A DNA stretch of 64,000 nt from Polytrichum commune (lineage: Eukaryota; Streptophyta; Polytrichopsida; Polytrichales; Polytrichaceae). Positions 1 through 11,204 of the stretch are shown piece by piece. Numbering within the stretch: position 1 is the first letter of the stretch; every line of letters begins with the position of its first letter. The position numbers and the translations under genes are program-made. Under the pieces are notes generated by a model. The model was not told where the DNA came from and did no database searches. It saw only the letters and a program-made list of their open reading frames with translations. Location: positions 75,409,554-75,473,553 of the forward strand of contig OX485803.1 of NCBI GenBank assembly GCA_950295325.1, read 5' to 3'.

Positions 1-550
1 AAGAGCTCTCTCATTGGTTGAAAGAGTGGAGACCGTCCAAGTTCACTTCACACACAAAGGTGAAGGCCTAAAGGCCCAAAGAAGACAGACTTCATGGATG
101 AAAAGTCTACATGGAGTGTTACATGGCGGACTATGGATAAGGTTTCATGGTCTCCCGGAATTTTCCAAGAGATGGGCCTGACACAAATTCTGGGAGACCA
201 TGACTTTTTTTTAAATATTATTTCGAGGAGGACAGATTCAGGACATATTAAAGAGCAGATTCCATAACAGATTCCAAGATAGATTTCAAGACAGACAAAC
301 ACCACCAAGTAATTCTCTTGAATTTATAGAGTTTGAGACATATTATATTAAACCAAATCCTCCCCTCTGTTTTCCGCCAACAAATATGCAATGGTCCCGC
401 AACATGGTCCATTCTCACTTCGCACTATGCTTGAGGGCCCGTTACTACATAAAACGGCTTTTCCAACACCCATGGTACGGCCTTTGGATGAGAGTCAAGG
501 GTCCTCACCATTACAAGGTCATGGCTCTTGGCTCATGTGTGAAGTGGCCC
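1..550. mobile_element. Family A Tourist-like MITE, left end outside window
   Basis: The right terminus reads GTGTGAAGTGGCCC and is followed by TTA at 551-553. This matches the inverted-repeat end shared with the copies at 30990-31488 and 32793-33283. Internal blocks such as the one around CGGCCTTTGG are also shared. There is no coding capacity. TWA target duplications together with a GGGCC-type terminus point to a non-autonomous PIF/Harbinger (Tourist-like) element. The left end lies beyond the window, so its length and target duplication cannot be checked here. Confidence 0.75.
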
Positions 551-553
551 TTA

Positions 554-1396
554 TGGGCATAACTGGTCAAGATCCTATAATTGTTTCCAAGTCCACTCGG
601 TTACATGTTGACATCTTTAAGTTTTTCTTTATCAATTTGAGGTATATTCCATAGATTTTTCTAAAACGGTCGGTAATTATCTTGAACCCTTGAGTTTCAA
701 CTGGGTTTTTTTCAAACTCAAATTTGTTTAACTACTCCACACTCAATAGTGAACATAATTGGGAGGACTCATGTATTCGGTTAAGGAATCAACAAACAAG
801 TCCTTACAATAACCATAAGTAAATCGGGAGAGGCCCGATTTTCAATCCGATGATGCTTCATTTAGGATTTGCTAATGCAACACAAGTTTCAGCTAGTGTG
901 TAAATCTAATCGCCGGTAGAAACTGTCAAGGAACATGAAAAACGAACCGAATAACACTCACAATGCTTGCACAATCAAGAGCACCCTCCAAACGTAACAA
1001 GCACACATCCCGTACGCGAATCCCAAGGCGATGAAGACGCATTTCCTTTCACATATATATGGAATGAAGTTTACTTTTAGGATATTCAATAATAAAATAA
1101 AATGGCGTGTGCACACATGCACACACACACGTACAACTGGCAGCACAGTTGTCAAAATATGTTAAAAACTTACCAAACTAATTTTATAGAGGCATCTGAT
1201 TATAAAAGGCTCGAGAAATGGCAGTGAATAATGCACAAAATGCCACCTGGAGATCATTGCCACCAGAACTTTCGTTGTTGGCGGTAATCAACAATCATAA
1301 GTTATCACCCATAAAACATGCAGTTGTGTACCTTAAGTCCATAACTCAGTATTCTATGGGCGTGTAGGTCAATGAACAGGGAGAACCGGCCGCTAC
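554..1396. other. Intergenic, no gene seen
   Basis: AT-rich sequence with short stop-ridden frames on both strands. A short CA-rich run lies near 1114-1135. No RNA gene, protein match or clear repeat was recognised. Confidence 0.5.
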
Positions 1397-1675
1397 ACTA
1401 AATATGATATTCAATGTCATATGGTATTTTATGTCACTATGGTACCTTTTCAGATGACACGACTTATGAATAAGTCAACAAATATTGTCATGGATGATTG
1501 AAATTTGAATGAAGAATCATGTGGTAAGTGACAATAATTGTAAGACTACAAATCTGTAATGCCCCCAAAAGATTACAAGGAATGACAAACAATGTTGGGT
1601 TAACATTTAGTGTTGGTGACACTATACCACAGTTTACAATTAGTATTGAGCAAGACAATTAGAATTGGTGAAGTT
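1397..1675. repeat. Family B inverted-repeat element, copy 1
   Basis: It begins with CACTAAATATGATATT and ends near a GTGACACTA/TTGGTGAAG block. The same order of blocks recurs at 30922-31745 and, in opposite orientation, at 33380-33785. The ends are roughly inverted (CACTAAA...TGTCAC against GTGACAC...TTTAGTG). No open frame. It is probably a diverged MITE; the exact boundaries are approximate. Confidence 0.6.
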
Positions 1676-1679
1676 ACAG

Positions 1680-1875
1680 ATGAACCAGTTGAGTTTGAGA
1701 AGGAACCGGTCGAAGTTGAAGACTTCAGAGAGAAGTACCCAATTGTTTTAGAGGAATTTATAGAACATACCCCAGTTTAATAAAGAAAACAAACTGAAAG
1801 ATGTCAACATGTAACCGATTGGACTTGGAAGCACTAGGTTATCGACCGATTATGCCCAAAATCCTCGCTGGACAC
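1680..1875 (-). repeat. Family C interspersed repeat, copy 1
   Basis: This stretch is a diverged reverse-complement match to 16660-16890. Shared landmarks in order are GTTGAGTTTGAGAA, AGAGGAATTTATAGAA, AGTTTAATAAAG, GATGTCAACA and CCGATTATGCCCA. It has no coding frame. A solo LTR or other non-coding dispersed element is possible, but no terminal structure was found. Confidence 0.55.
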
Positions 1876-3039
1876 TGGTGTAAGTAACCATGGCAACTTC
1901 CCAAAATGTATATATATGTAAGCCACAGTGCTCTGGATCAGTGAAAAAGATTTGGAAAATTCAATGTCTGTATTGTCAAACAAATGTGACTTAGAATGTC
2001 TGCTACCTCAGACCAATTTCAACGACCCAGACTTCACTGTTGTGAGTGATATGTGTTTCATGTTTTTGGAAGTCTTTCCACACTTGTAGACTAGGCAAGC
2101 AGACCTCAAGTTCACTCACCTTTACTGGACACCGATATTTGAGTAGTGTGTGCCAAGATTTGTGGCTTAGAACTCACTAAAAAGACAAGTGTCAAGACTA
2201 GATCGGGCTTTGTGCTCAAAATAAGGACTTTATTTTAGGTTCAATGAAATGAAATGAAATTGATTGTAGATTCCAAGAAGCCAGAAAGCTTATCAAACTA
2301 GAAGTTTCATCAAGATGTTGTCAGGAAGGCTAACTTTCTAGAGTAACGGAGTGCAACCACCTCGCTTAGATACATGCTAATATCAACTTGATGGTCTAGT
2401 TGGAAGAAAGACTTGAGACTACCTAGTACTACATTCTAATATAGAGAAATACTTTATTTCTAATGAAGTTGTAGAGGGGACACTCCATCGCAAAGCGTGT
2501 CTCATTTTCCCATTGCCTATTTAGAACAAAATTGGCATAATCTTTTATCTTTAGGGATTGGGATAGGAGAACCAGTTGGTTTCAATGGGAAGTCTATGAT
2601 TTGAGGTGCGATACGTAACAATGCTTTTGCATTGTGTTGGCGTCAATGGTTGTTGCAAGTACGATTCACATTCATATTGTAGCACTATATTAGGTAAATT
2701 TGAGACTTTCCATTGTCTCAAATTAATATATGGATGACAACAACATGAAGTCGCCCTAAACATAGGCTACGGTATATCAACAAGTAATATATAGCCCAAA
2801 GTCAATGGTTGATCTACTATAACATAGAATTATGGTGGGGGACGATTACCAGCAGGCCCAACGTAATGCTCGTCCTCGTCAAACTCCTTGCAAACCTCCT
2901 CATTATCCAAAAGCCTAGCCTCCGATGCATGAAATTCCACACAACTTTGTGGCCAAAAACCATGCCTCAAAGTAAGAGGCTATCTTGATGAAGGTTTGTC
3001 AAAGTTGAACAAACACGTGTCCGATAACCTATCCAAGTT
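1876..3039. other. Intergenic, only one short dispersed repeat
   Basis: Positions 2245-2365 match 34139-34255 in the same orientation (shared ATGAAATGAAAT, AGAAGCC/GGAAGCC, CAGGAAGG/CTGGAGTG blocks), here called family D. No gene or RNA feature was recognised in the remainder. Confidence 0.45.
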
Positions 3040-4303
3040 TCATATCGGTGGTGAAACGATCCACCAACATCCGCTACTCACAGACGATCCTAATATTGTA
3101 TGAAGCCTAATATGCCCTTCACAATATCCTCCACATTCTTCATGTGTATTGATTTGCAAGGTTTGGGCTCCCCATCTAGTAACATCGCATTCGCCCTCCT
3201 CATCAACATGCCAAATAAAAAACCTCTCCGGTGGGCACCAATCTTGCGTCATGTTCAATAGCTTGTAGTGCATGGCTAGAATATTGTCATCACACATGTA
3301 AAACCGAAAGTGTTGGGCCTTCTTGTGCCTAATCAAACGGTGAGCTCCACCCCAAAGATATGATTCTATAAATGCTTTGAAGTCTGGCACCTCAATCATA
3401 TGTTGGATGTAGTAACGTTGTCCAAATTCATGTACGACTTCATCAATAGTGGAATTGTTGGGAAATTTTCTTCATGCCACTACATGCTCCACCACTCAAA
3501 AGATGCATCAATGTCATTGTACATGTGGCCCATCAATAGAAAAGATACAAAACACCTCCTTGAAATTGCCTTTTGCAAGCATCAAAGACCAATAGGCAAA
3601 CATAAATATGTATTTATTGTCCTTGACGTAGTTATCCAATTGGACCCACATTGTAGGGGACAATTTTTTTGCAATTACATGCTCATAAGGGGGTTCTAGC
3701 AATGAATCTAAGTATGTATCTTTTTTATCCAACACCGCCTCGTATAGGTGTCAATACGGCATTCTCAAATAATGATCTTAAAGAGTACGCAAACGGTTTC
3801 TCCAAATCACACAAAAGCCATGCAAATAATCCAATGATGTGATTTGAATATGCCGAATACAAATCAAGAGCATAGTGGGTAAACTTGACATCACTATGGC
3901 CGTGAACAATCATCCTTACAAGAACAAATTAAACTTGACTTCTTGTTGAGTAAGAAATCTAAATTGATTATGCCTATGCTCTTAAATACCATAACAAATA
4001 AACAAAGTTGTGGAACCCCACAAAACAAAAATTCACTAGCTATGAGACATTGGAAAGAACCATATTACCTATAACCAAAATGGGTAGCTCAAAGAGCCCA
4101 TCCGTAGCCTAGATTCGATGAGCAAAATATGGTGAGGTTGTTTTGACATGGTCCATCTTATCATGGATGACCATGAGGACCTCCAATGGTCTAACAATGG
4201 ACAACATTCTACTTGTGTAATAATCATTAAGGTGCACTTCTTGCATGTTCACATGCTTGAAATAATTCAACTGATGCACAACGTAAGACTTGGTCCCAAT
4301 CAT
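3040..4303 (-). pseudogene. Decayed DUF7869-like transposon gene
   Basis: Minus-strand fragments in consistent order resemble the C-terminal part of DUF7869-type transposon proteins of land plants. From 4303 downward there is a block with VIHDKMDHVKTTSPYFAHRI. Near 3913 comes HGHSDVKFTHYALDLYSAYS, then at 3735-3514 VQLDNYVKDNKYIFMFAYWS and KGNFKEVF. Near 3520-3400 DIDASFEWWSM is followed by HEENFPTIPLLMKSYM. From 3399 downward there is IEVPDFKAF with HKKAQHFRFYM, ending near VEDIVKGIFGF. Frame changes and stops, including one right after WWSM, separate the blocks, and about 3914-4108 holds a poorly matching stretch that may be an old intron or insertion. It cannot encode a working protein. 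The family assignment is from memory of the conserved motifs, and the domain's biochemical role is not established. Confidence 0.75.
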
Positions 4304-6546
4304 ATGTAGATTCTAAAGGCGCTTCAGTGTAAATCACTGAGGTTTGTTTCCTTGATTATGCTTCGTTTGGACAACAAAATGGGCTCCAAACAAGCCTTCT
4401 CACCAACTACATTTACATCCAACAAGAGGTAACTAGAGTAACAGTTTCTTGTCGTATTGCCTCCTTAGATTTCTTTAAGCCCAAATTCCCATGGTTACAG
4501 GACCAACGGCCTTCTTTGGCCCATTTGTTGCTTATCTATAAAATTCCACTTTAAAAACACCATGAATTATGTACCATGCCATACAACACACATCTATAAA
4601 GGATACACACACAAAAACAAGGATTTGAGCCAACATTACATCGCCAACCACCGGGCAGTGATATATACAAGTTGCCAGATCTTTACATATTATTGCGAAA
4701 AATTGAAAAATTTGCACAACGAATTTAGACAGATTTCAACAACAAGCACATGTGTAAGCACTCACCTTCGCAATACCAATTCCCTAGCCCACTTACTCAA
4801 CAAGGCTAAGCTTACTGATTGCAAATCTCCACATTGAGCTATGGCCCATCTGCACAATCTCTTGGGCATGTCGAAGATGAATTCCAATAGCCAATTACCA
4901 ACCTACATCTGTAGCACAAAACAATCCCACAACCAAACCCAAACCTACAAAATAGCCAAAACTCACAAATGATGTAGCGAGGGAAGTAAAGGAGTTTGAT
5001 GAAGTTATTGCAACTGGCAACATGCGGAGGGGATAAGAGCGCAAAGGCTGCAAAAGGTTGTTTAGGGTTTGGCAAAAAAGAGGTGAACCCTCCTCCACAT
5101 ATGGTCTCCAGCCTCCCAAGTTTTCCCCCAATATGCCCAAGTCCAATCCCTCAGCTCTGGCCATTAGATCTGGGGCTGATCACACTAGCCACTTCTACTT
5201 TTTCACATTTTTCCCCAGAAATTTCATAGCTAGAACAGGACGGAAACGTTGATGTCATCAGGGCATAAGATTCCTCTTAAATGACTAGGGACTAGAGAAT
5301 ATGTGGCAAATTGTACAAAACCAACAAGTATTGAATTACCATTTACGGGGATTATTTGGACTCTTGAATATATATCAAGCACAACCTATGGAAAAGAGGA
5401 CGTGACAACAATGATTAGATACATATGATCTGTATTTAAGCCTAGGTCATTTATACAAGTTTATATCTCCGTATATATGAATCTACATGAATATGTGCTC
5501 CAATTGGAAAGAATAGTTAAAACAATATCCTAGTTTAAGATGTGGTCACTTCCGATCTTTTCTTAAAATAGATAAAATTTTCAAGGACACTTCACAAGCC
5601 AGCCGAGACCCGCCCATTTGGCATGAGCTCCAGCCCCAGCCCACTGAGCTTCTACGGCCTTTATGAACCGGGTAGAGTTCAAGTTGTACAGACACAAGGA
5701 GAATGGAGTTCACCCTACCTGCGCTTCATATTTGGATTACATTTCACTGTTAAAAAACTTGTCCAGAACACGAGAAGTTGAAAACCCCGCATTGGGAAGC
5801 AACCTCAATCGATTCAAGTGATTCAAGTGATTCAAGAATTGTCCGCCCTAACTTCTTAACTTCCTGGCGACTTCAATCAACGAGTTTAATTGAGAAGGAA
5901 AGCCAAATGGGTTTTAAGTGACTCATCATGATCACAGTTGTTTCACTCCTGCGCAATTTTTGCAAGACATCATGTCAAATGTCCACATCATAACCTCACA
6001 ACTTGCCACGAGATTAGCCCCCTGGCAGTGTGCATGTGCTGCAATTCTCACTGCACACAGAAATAATGTCTCTGTAGTGCCAGACTTTCAAACTGTCTGG
6101 CACTTTGCTGTTCCAAGAACACTTATTACAAAAGCAGGCCATCTAGTATGCATACTTCCTCCTAACAGCTACAAAATCTCCCTGTCTTCCAACTCTTTTC
6201 CTTGCACCTCAATTTCCTCTCTTTGTGCACCTGTTATCATCAGCCTGACCAACTTCTACGAGGCTCATCAAACTTAGGTAAGGGCGTAACGACTAAGTTG
6301 CATGTATCAAGTGACTGTGTATCGCCACCAGTATTTGGAGACTGACCCCATCAACACCAAGGCAAGTGGGAATGTCACAACCCAGATGATTGCTCCAATT
6401 CTGAACTCCCACTGATGGCCCTTGCAAAATGTTGGTCGAAAAGCCCAGGAGTAAAACTAACTTCGAGAAATCTGCAAAATATCATCTCCTTAAACGCCCA
6501 GCTATGCTCAAGGAAAAGCCAGGTCATCCAAGATCGTGCAAGGAAC
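4304..6546. other. Intergenic, includes probable PSAT 3' region
   Basis: No convincing coding region. Open frames around 4839-5252 overlap on both strands and match nothing recognised; they may be the degraded 5' part of the DUF7869-like element. A short tandem GATTCAAGTGATTCAAGTGATTCAAG sits near 5812-5837 (three repeats of a 10-base unit). The last few hundred bases before 6546 should hold the aminotransferase 3'UTR on the minus strand; no firm polyadenylation site was assigned. Confidence 0.4.
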
Positions 6547-9099
6547 TTATGAGGAGTTCTTAGCTTGGAACGCCTTCATGTGAGCGACAAGTTTCTCAAC
6601 TCCAGCCCTGGGCATGGCATTGTAGATTGAGGCTCTAACACCACCCACTGAACGGTGACCCTTCAGTTGTACCATACCCTGGGCAGCTGCCTCTTTGATG
6701 AAAGTAGCCTCTAGCTCAGGGCTTGACATTGTGAATGGTACATTCATGCACGAACGCACAGATCTTTCTACAGGGCACTTGTAGAAACCATTGCTCTCAT
6801 CAATGGCGTCATATAAAAGCTGGGCCTTCTCAATGTTCCTCTTCTCCACTGCTTCTAGCCCACCCTGTGCCAAAAGATCCTCAAACACAAGCCCACAGAC
6901 ATAGATGGTGAAACAAGGAGGGGTGTTGTAAAGTGAGTTGTTGTCGGCATGGGTCTTGAAGTCCAACATTACTGGAGTTTGCGCTTGGGCCTTCCCAAGA
7001 AGATCCTTACGAATGATGACAATGGCAACCCCAGCTGGGCCAATGTTCTTCTGTACTCCACCATAGATAATCCCAAACTTTGACACATCAATAGGCTTTG
7101 AGCAGAAGTTGGAGGAAACATCGGCAACCAAGACTGTGTCACCACTCACCTCAGGATAATCTTTGAATTCTACTCCGTGAATCGTCTCATTGGCACAAAT
7201 GTGAACAAACTTTGCTCCAGGGGTGAGCTTGATTTCAGATGCAGATGGTAGGTTTGTATACTTCTGTGCCTTACCAGACCAGGCAAGGTTTGTCTTGCAG
7301 TACTTTTGTGCCTCCTTGTAGGCCTTGTCACTCCACGAACCTACAACAAAGTAAATAATCCATAAGTATAGTTCCAATACCAAATGGTGCATTCACAAGC
7401 CTTACACAACTGAAGCCTAAATTCCTGCCTTTCATCTACCACCCTGTGCATGAGAAATCATTGCCACTGTATATGTAAGGCACAGTGGCTCATTCAAAGC
7501 GCCATTGTGGCTCAGATCTGCCAACACAACACGGTTCAAATCTGATGTTTCAAAAATGTAAACCCATATAAACGTTTTTCCGAAGCCACACAAAACTGTC
7601 CTGAAAATGGTGAAAGGCAAATAATAAGGCCTATCTCAAAACTCCAGTGAGCAGAACAGCAGAGAAACAGAGACCTTGCAAAATCTGAAATAGCTAGGCT
7701 AGAGTAAGAGTGTATGCAAAATAGTCCTACAAAAGGATAAGAGTGCCACTCAAGATACATCCAGTGTAATGATACATGGAGTAATATACCAGCAGCATAC
7801 ATTTCAGACCGTGGTGTCCCATGAGCGGCAGTCGTCTCACAAAGCTAGCATAAGAAACCCTAGAGAGAAATGTCGTAGGCTAAAAAGAGAGTAAGATTCC
7901 TTTTTACACACTCTGGGGCATTTATAAGTTTGATGTTGAGACAGTAGCCCTGTGAGATATTTGAAGCCTAAAAAAAGGATTAGAGTCTAGCACTATGTTG
8001 TTTTAACAAATAAAATGCAGAAGGGACTACTCATTAGAATTAGCCTTCAAAGTCTCTCAAATAGCAAATAGGTTGTTTTCGTGTAGATTTTCGCCCCACA
8101 TTTGGCAATTAAAAATGTACCCAAAATTTTGGTAAATTGAAGTGGAAGTGTGTAGTTTTAGCCAAAAGATGGCCACATCAATATGAATTTCATGGCAAAC
8201 CTTTGAGGCAAGTAATATGGTTCTCTCAAGTTCGACAGAATTTTGATTTTTACACAACCGTCTATTTACACGTCCCCTTCAATTTACCAAAATTGAGGGG
8301 ATCCAACATTTATTGAACGCTCCTTAAACATTATACATTGTCAAAAAAAAGGGCGAAACTCCTTATCAAAACAAGCGTTTTGACACAGACTAATCTAAAC
8401 TCAATGGAACTTGGGAACACCATAATTCACCACCGGAGTAATTCATAGCAGAGAGCAAGCATTGGGAGAAACAAATCAGCAGATAGACAAAAAGGAACAC
8501 GATGTTAATGTAAGTACTAAGATCCGATCCCCTCAATTAACATCATAACTATAGTCAAGTAAGATACCTGTGACAATGAAGTCGGCAACATCATCTGGGC
8601 TGCACAGGTTCAACGGAATGGCAGAGAACTGCGTGGAAGCTCCTCCTTGCAGAAACAAAACCTCGTAATTCTCTGGCACCTTAAGAAGCTCCCGAAAGTC
8701 CTTCTCCGCCTTCTGGATGATGGACATGAACTCCTTGCCACGGTGCGAAACCTCCATGATACTCATCCCACTCCCATGCCAGTTAAACAGCTCGTCTTGC
8801 GCTTGTCTCACAACCTTGGCCGGCAGAGTTGCAGGCCCCGCGGCGAAGTTAAACACTCGTCCGTCAGCTTCCACGTCCTTCAACGAGCTCTCGACTCCCT
8901 TCTGCTCGGCAATAGGCACCGTCGCAGTGCACCTAGTCACCAGGTTCCGCTGCGCATTTCGCAACGCAACTGAACTCCGTGGCAGGCTCACAAGCGCCTT
9001 CCCGCTGAAGCTGGACGCCAGATCTCCTCTGCTGCGAGCTATAGAAGCGGCTCGCGGCATCGCAATGGCCCCCTGTTGCATCGCCATCACTCCCTCCAT
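6547..9099 (-). CDS. PSAT: Phosphoserine aminotransferase, plastid form
   Basis: It converts 3-phosphohydroxypyruvate plus glutamate to O-phosphoserine plus 2-oxoglutarate (PLP-dependent, EC 2.6.1.52) in the plastid phosphorylated pathway of serine synthesis. Coding exons are 9099-8568 and 7340-6547, joined with matching phase through a GT..AG intron, giving 441 residues, close to the usual plant length of about 430. Residues 1 to about 70 are rich in Ser, Arg and Ala with few acidic residues, as in a chloroplast transit peptide. The mature enzyme opens with [30 protein letters not shown] is the PLP phosphate-binding region. ADVSSNF carries Asp251, and [11 protein letters not shown] carries the Schiff-base Lys275. 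The C-terminal [14 protein letters not shown] substrate-binding motif is intact. The ATG at 9099 is the first that gives a full transit peptide. No break was found, so the gene looks functional. An intact hAT element begins 1.1 kb upstream. Confidence 0.96.
7341..8567 (-). other. PSAT intron with diverged inverted repeat
   Basis: The intron has clear borders (CAG|GTATCTT donor, TTTGTTGTAG acceptor on the minus strand). Inside it, 8119-8155 and 8262-8299 are inverted copies sharing TTTTGGTAAATTGAAG, separated by about 105 bases. This is probably an old MITE or foldback remnant. No open frame of interest. Confidence 0.7.
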
Positions 9100-9159
9100 C
9101 GCCGCAAGTAATTACCTCTGCGCAGAACAAATCGAAATAACACATGAACTCAAAACCCT

Positions 9160-9985
9160 CAATCAAATGCATGCTCGATTCTCTACCAAAATGTGCAAGA
9201 CTAAGACAAAGCGGCTGCGAAACAAAGAGAATGCCCATACAAGAACCTCCGTCAGATCGCCTATAAGCAACTGACTGCAAGCAGAACCAAAATGCACTCG
9301 AAAACCTTAACCAACACAAAAATGCTCGATTATCCACCAAAATGTGCAAGACCGAGACACAAAACTGCTCCCAAACAATGTCAACATGAAACCTCTGTCG
9401 GATCGTTACGAATAACTCACTGCAAGCAAAACCAATGAACACAGGAAGGCCCTGGCCGAGACTAAAATGCTCGATACTGCACCAAAATGTGCAAGAAGCG
9501 GATGCAAAGTTACGGCGGAAGACGGAAAATGGAAATGCAACTGCCTGCGCGCAGAACAATTCTGAAACTCAGAACCCTCACTTAAAGTGAATGCTCGAAT
9601 CTTTACCAACACGTGCAAGACCAGGACACGCAGCGGCTAAGAAACAAAGAGAATGCCTACGCAAGAACGACGCCAGATCTCTACCAGCAGGAACTCAGTG
9701 CAAGCAGAACCAAAAGCACTCGTAAACCCTGGCCGAATCCGAAAAAACTCGATTCTGCACGAAACGGTGCAAGAAACGGATGCAAAGAGAGTGCAGGAGA
9801 AAGAGAATGCAAATTGTACAAACCTGAGGTAAGTTTCCACCAACAACTTAATGCGAGCAGAACCACAAAGCAGTCGAAAACACTGACAGAGACCGAAAAA
9901 CCTCGATTCGGCACCAATGTGTGCAAGAAAGGGATGCAAAGAGACGGCGGAAAAAGGAAATTGCAGATGTAAAACCTCAGGTAGG
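9160..9985 (-). repeat. Six degenerate ~150-bp tandem repeats in PSAT leader
   Basis: A landmark close to TGCTCGATT (later copies CTCGATT) recurs at about 9172, 9323, 9468, 9592, 9748 and 9902, giving periods of 151, 145, 124, 156 and 154. Each unit also carries an ACCAAAATGTGCAAGA-like block, and most carry a CAAGCAGAACCA-like block. The array fills the region between the PSAT start codon and the likely transcription start, so it is probably transcribed as 5'UTR or removed as leader intron. Copies are diverged, meaning the array is not recent. Confidence 0.8.
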
Positions 9986-10059
9986 TTTTTGACACCGCTG
10001 CTGCCGAGACCGTCCGCCGAAAGATCGTGAAGGGCTTCTGAAAGGCCAGAGAGGCCAAC

Positions 10060-10215
10060 GCCTAGCTGCCCTTGTGGTCCCGGGGAAGAGAGGCGGACGG
10101 TGCTGACGGATGAAAAAGCGGAGGTGAATGGATGCACAGATATTTTCTCGTCGTCTCATTTAGATCCATTATACATACCCCCCCGCAAGTGGAATATCCT
10201 GCCTGGCTAGCCTGA
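10060..10215 (-). promoter_or_regulatory. Probable PSAT core promoter and leader start
   Basis: Read on the minus strand, a TATA-like TGTATAATGG lies near 10167-10176, followed by a pyrimidine-rich, GC-richer stretch (10010-10150) typical of a plant leader. The hAT element starts only about 50 bases upstream of the TATA-like site. Assignment is inference from position and composition. Confidence 0.35.
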
Positions 10216-10904
10216 CTAGACGACAGCCCTTTTTTTTTAGGCGAAATTTCGCCAGAAAATGAAAAAAAAAAAAAGTTGCGTGACACCTGTATGTTAAATT
10301 ATGGGATGGAATGACGCGTGTCTCGCCGAATTCCATCCCTCGAGAGCGTTAAGTACGCCATATCCCATCATTGCCTGGGATGATTTTCGCCAGCTCACCC
10401 CCACCAACTCCGATTCGATTTGATGAGCCCTCGCCGCCTCCCGCCTCCCGTCCGTCTGTGTCTTGCCGCCTTATGGAACTTCTCTTCACCTCCTTCGCCT
10501 TTTTCCGTTGGGCAGGGTTTAAGTCGCGCCAGATGCGCTCCATTCATCGCTCTTCGTCGCTCTCAACTCCCGCCTTCATCGCTCTCCTTCCTTCGCCCTC
10601 TTCCTCCTTCATCGCTGGGTGTACTCGCCAATTAATCTTCTTCTCTTTAATGCCAGTCGCCGTTTGCAATTGCCATTTCTGCTGATTAGTTGCTTTAGGG
10701 GCCTCCTTCACTGTCTCAGCCCTTGCACATCACATCATCTTCAAGCTCCCTTTCAATTTCCTTTGCAATGTGTGTTGATTGTGTAGGTTGTTGTTGTTCC
10801 GTGTCGCTCTCCATTGAATTGTTGCAATCATCTGCAATGGAATTCACAAGCTTGGATTTAGTATATAATGTGCACATGCTGAATTGCATTGCACAACCTG
10901 TTCT

Positions 10905-11150
10905 TCTTCCTTGCGATCATCTTCTTTGCTCATTTGCAATCATCTCCTTTGCTCATTTGCGATCATCTTCTGTCTTTGTTCATTTGCTCATTTGCTCCTT
11001 TGCGATCATCTCCTTTGCTCATTTGCGATCATTTTCTGTCTTTGCTCATTTGCGATCATCTTCTGTCTTTGCTCATTTGCTCATATGCTCCTTTGCTCAT
11101 TTGCTCATTTGCTCATTAACTTGCTCATTTGCTCATTTGCTTAACTCATT
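10905..11150 (+). repeat. Degenerate tandem repeats in transposase leader
   Basis: Units such as TTTGCTCATTTGCGATCATC and the shorter TTTGCTCA recur many times just before the transposase start. They lie inside the hAT element, between its left end and the first coding exon, and probably form part of its 5'UTR. No known regulatory meaning. Confidence 0.8.
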
Positions 11151-11204
11151 TCCTTGTGTTTCCTTGGTGCAATCTTGTGTTTCCCTAAACCCTGTCTCCC
11201 CGCG

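Noticed and set aside
5918-6277. 119-codon plus-strand frame downstream of PSAT
   Set aside because: No family resemblance, and it lies where the PSAT 3'UTR is expected on the other strand.
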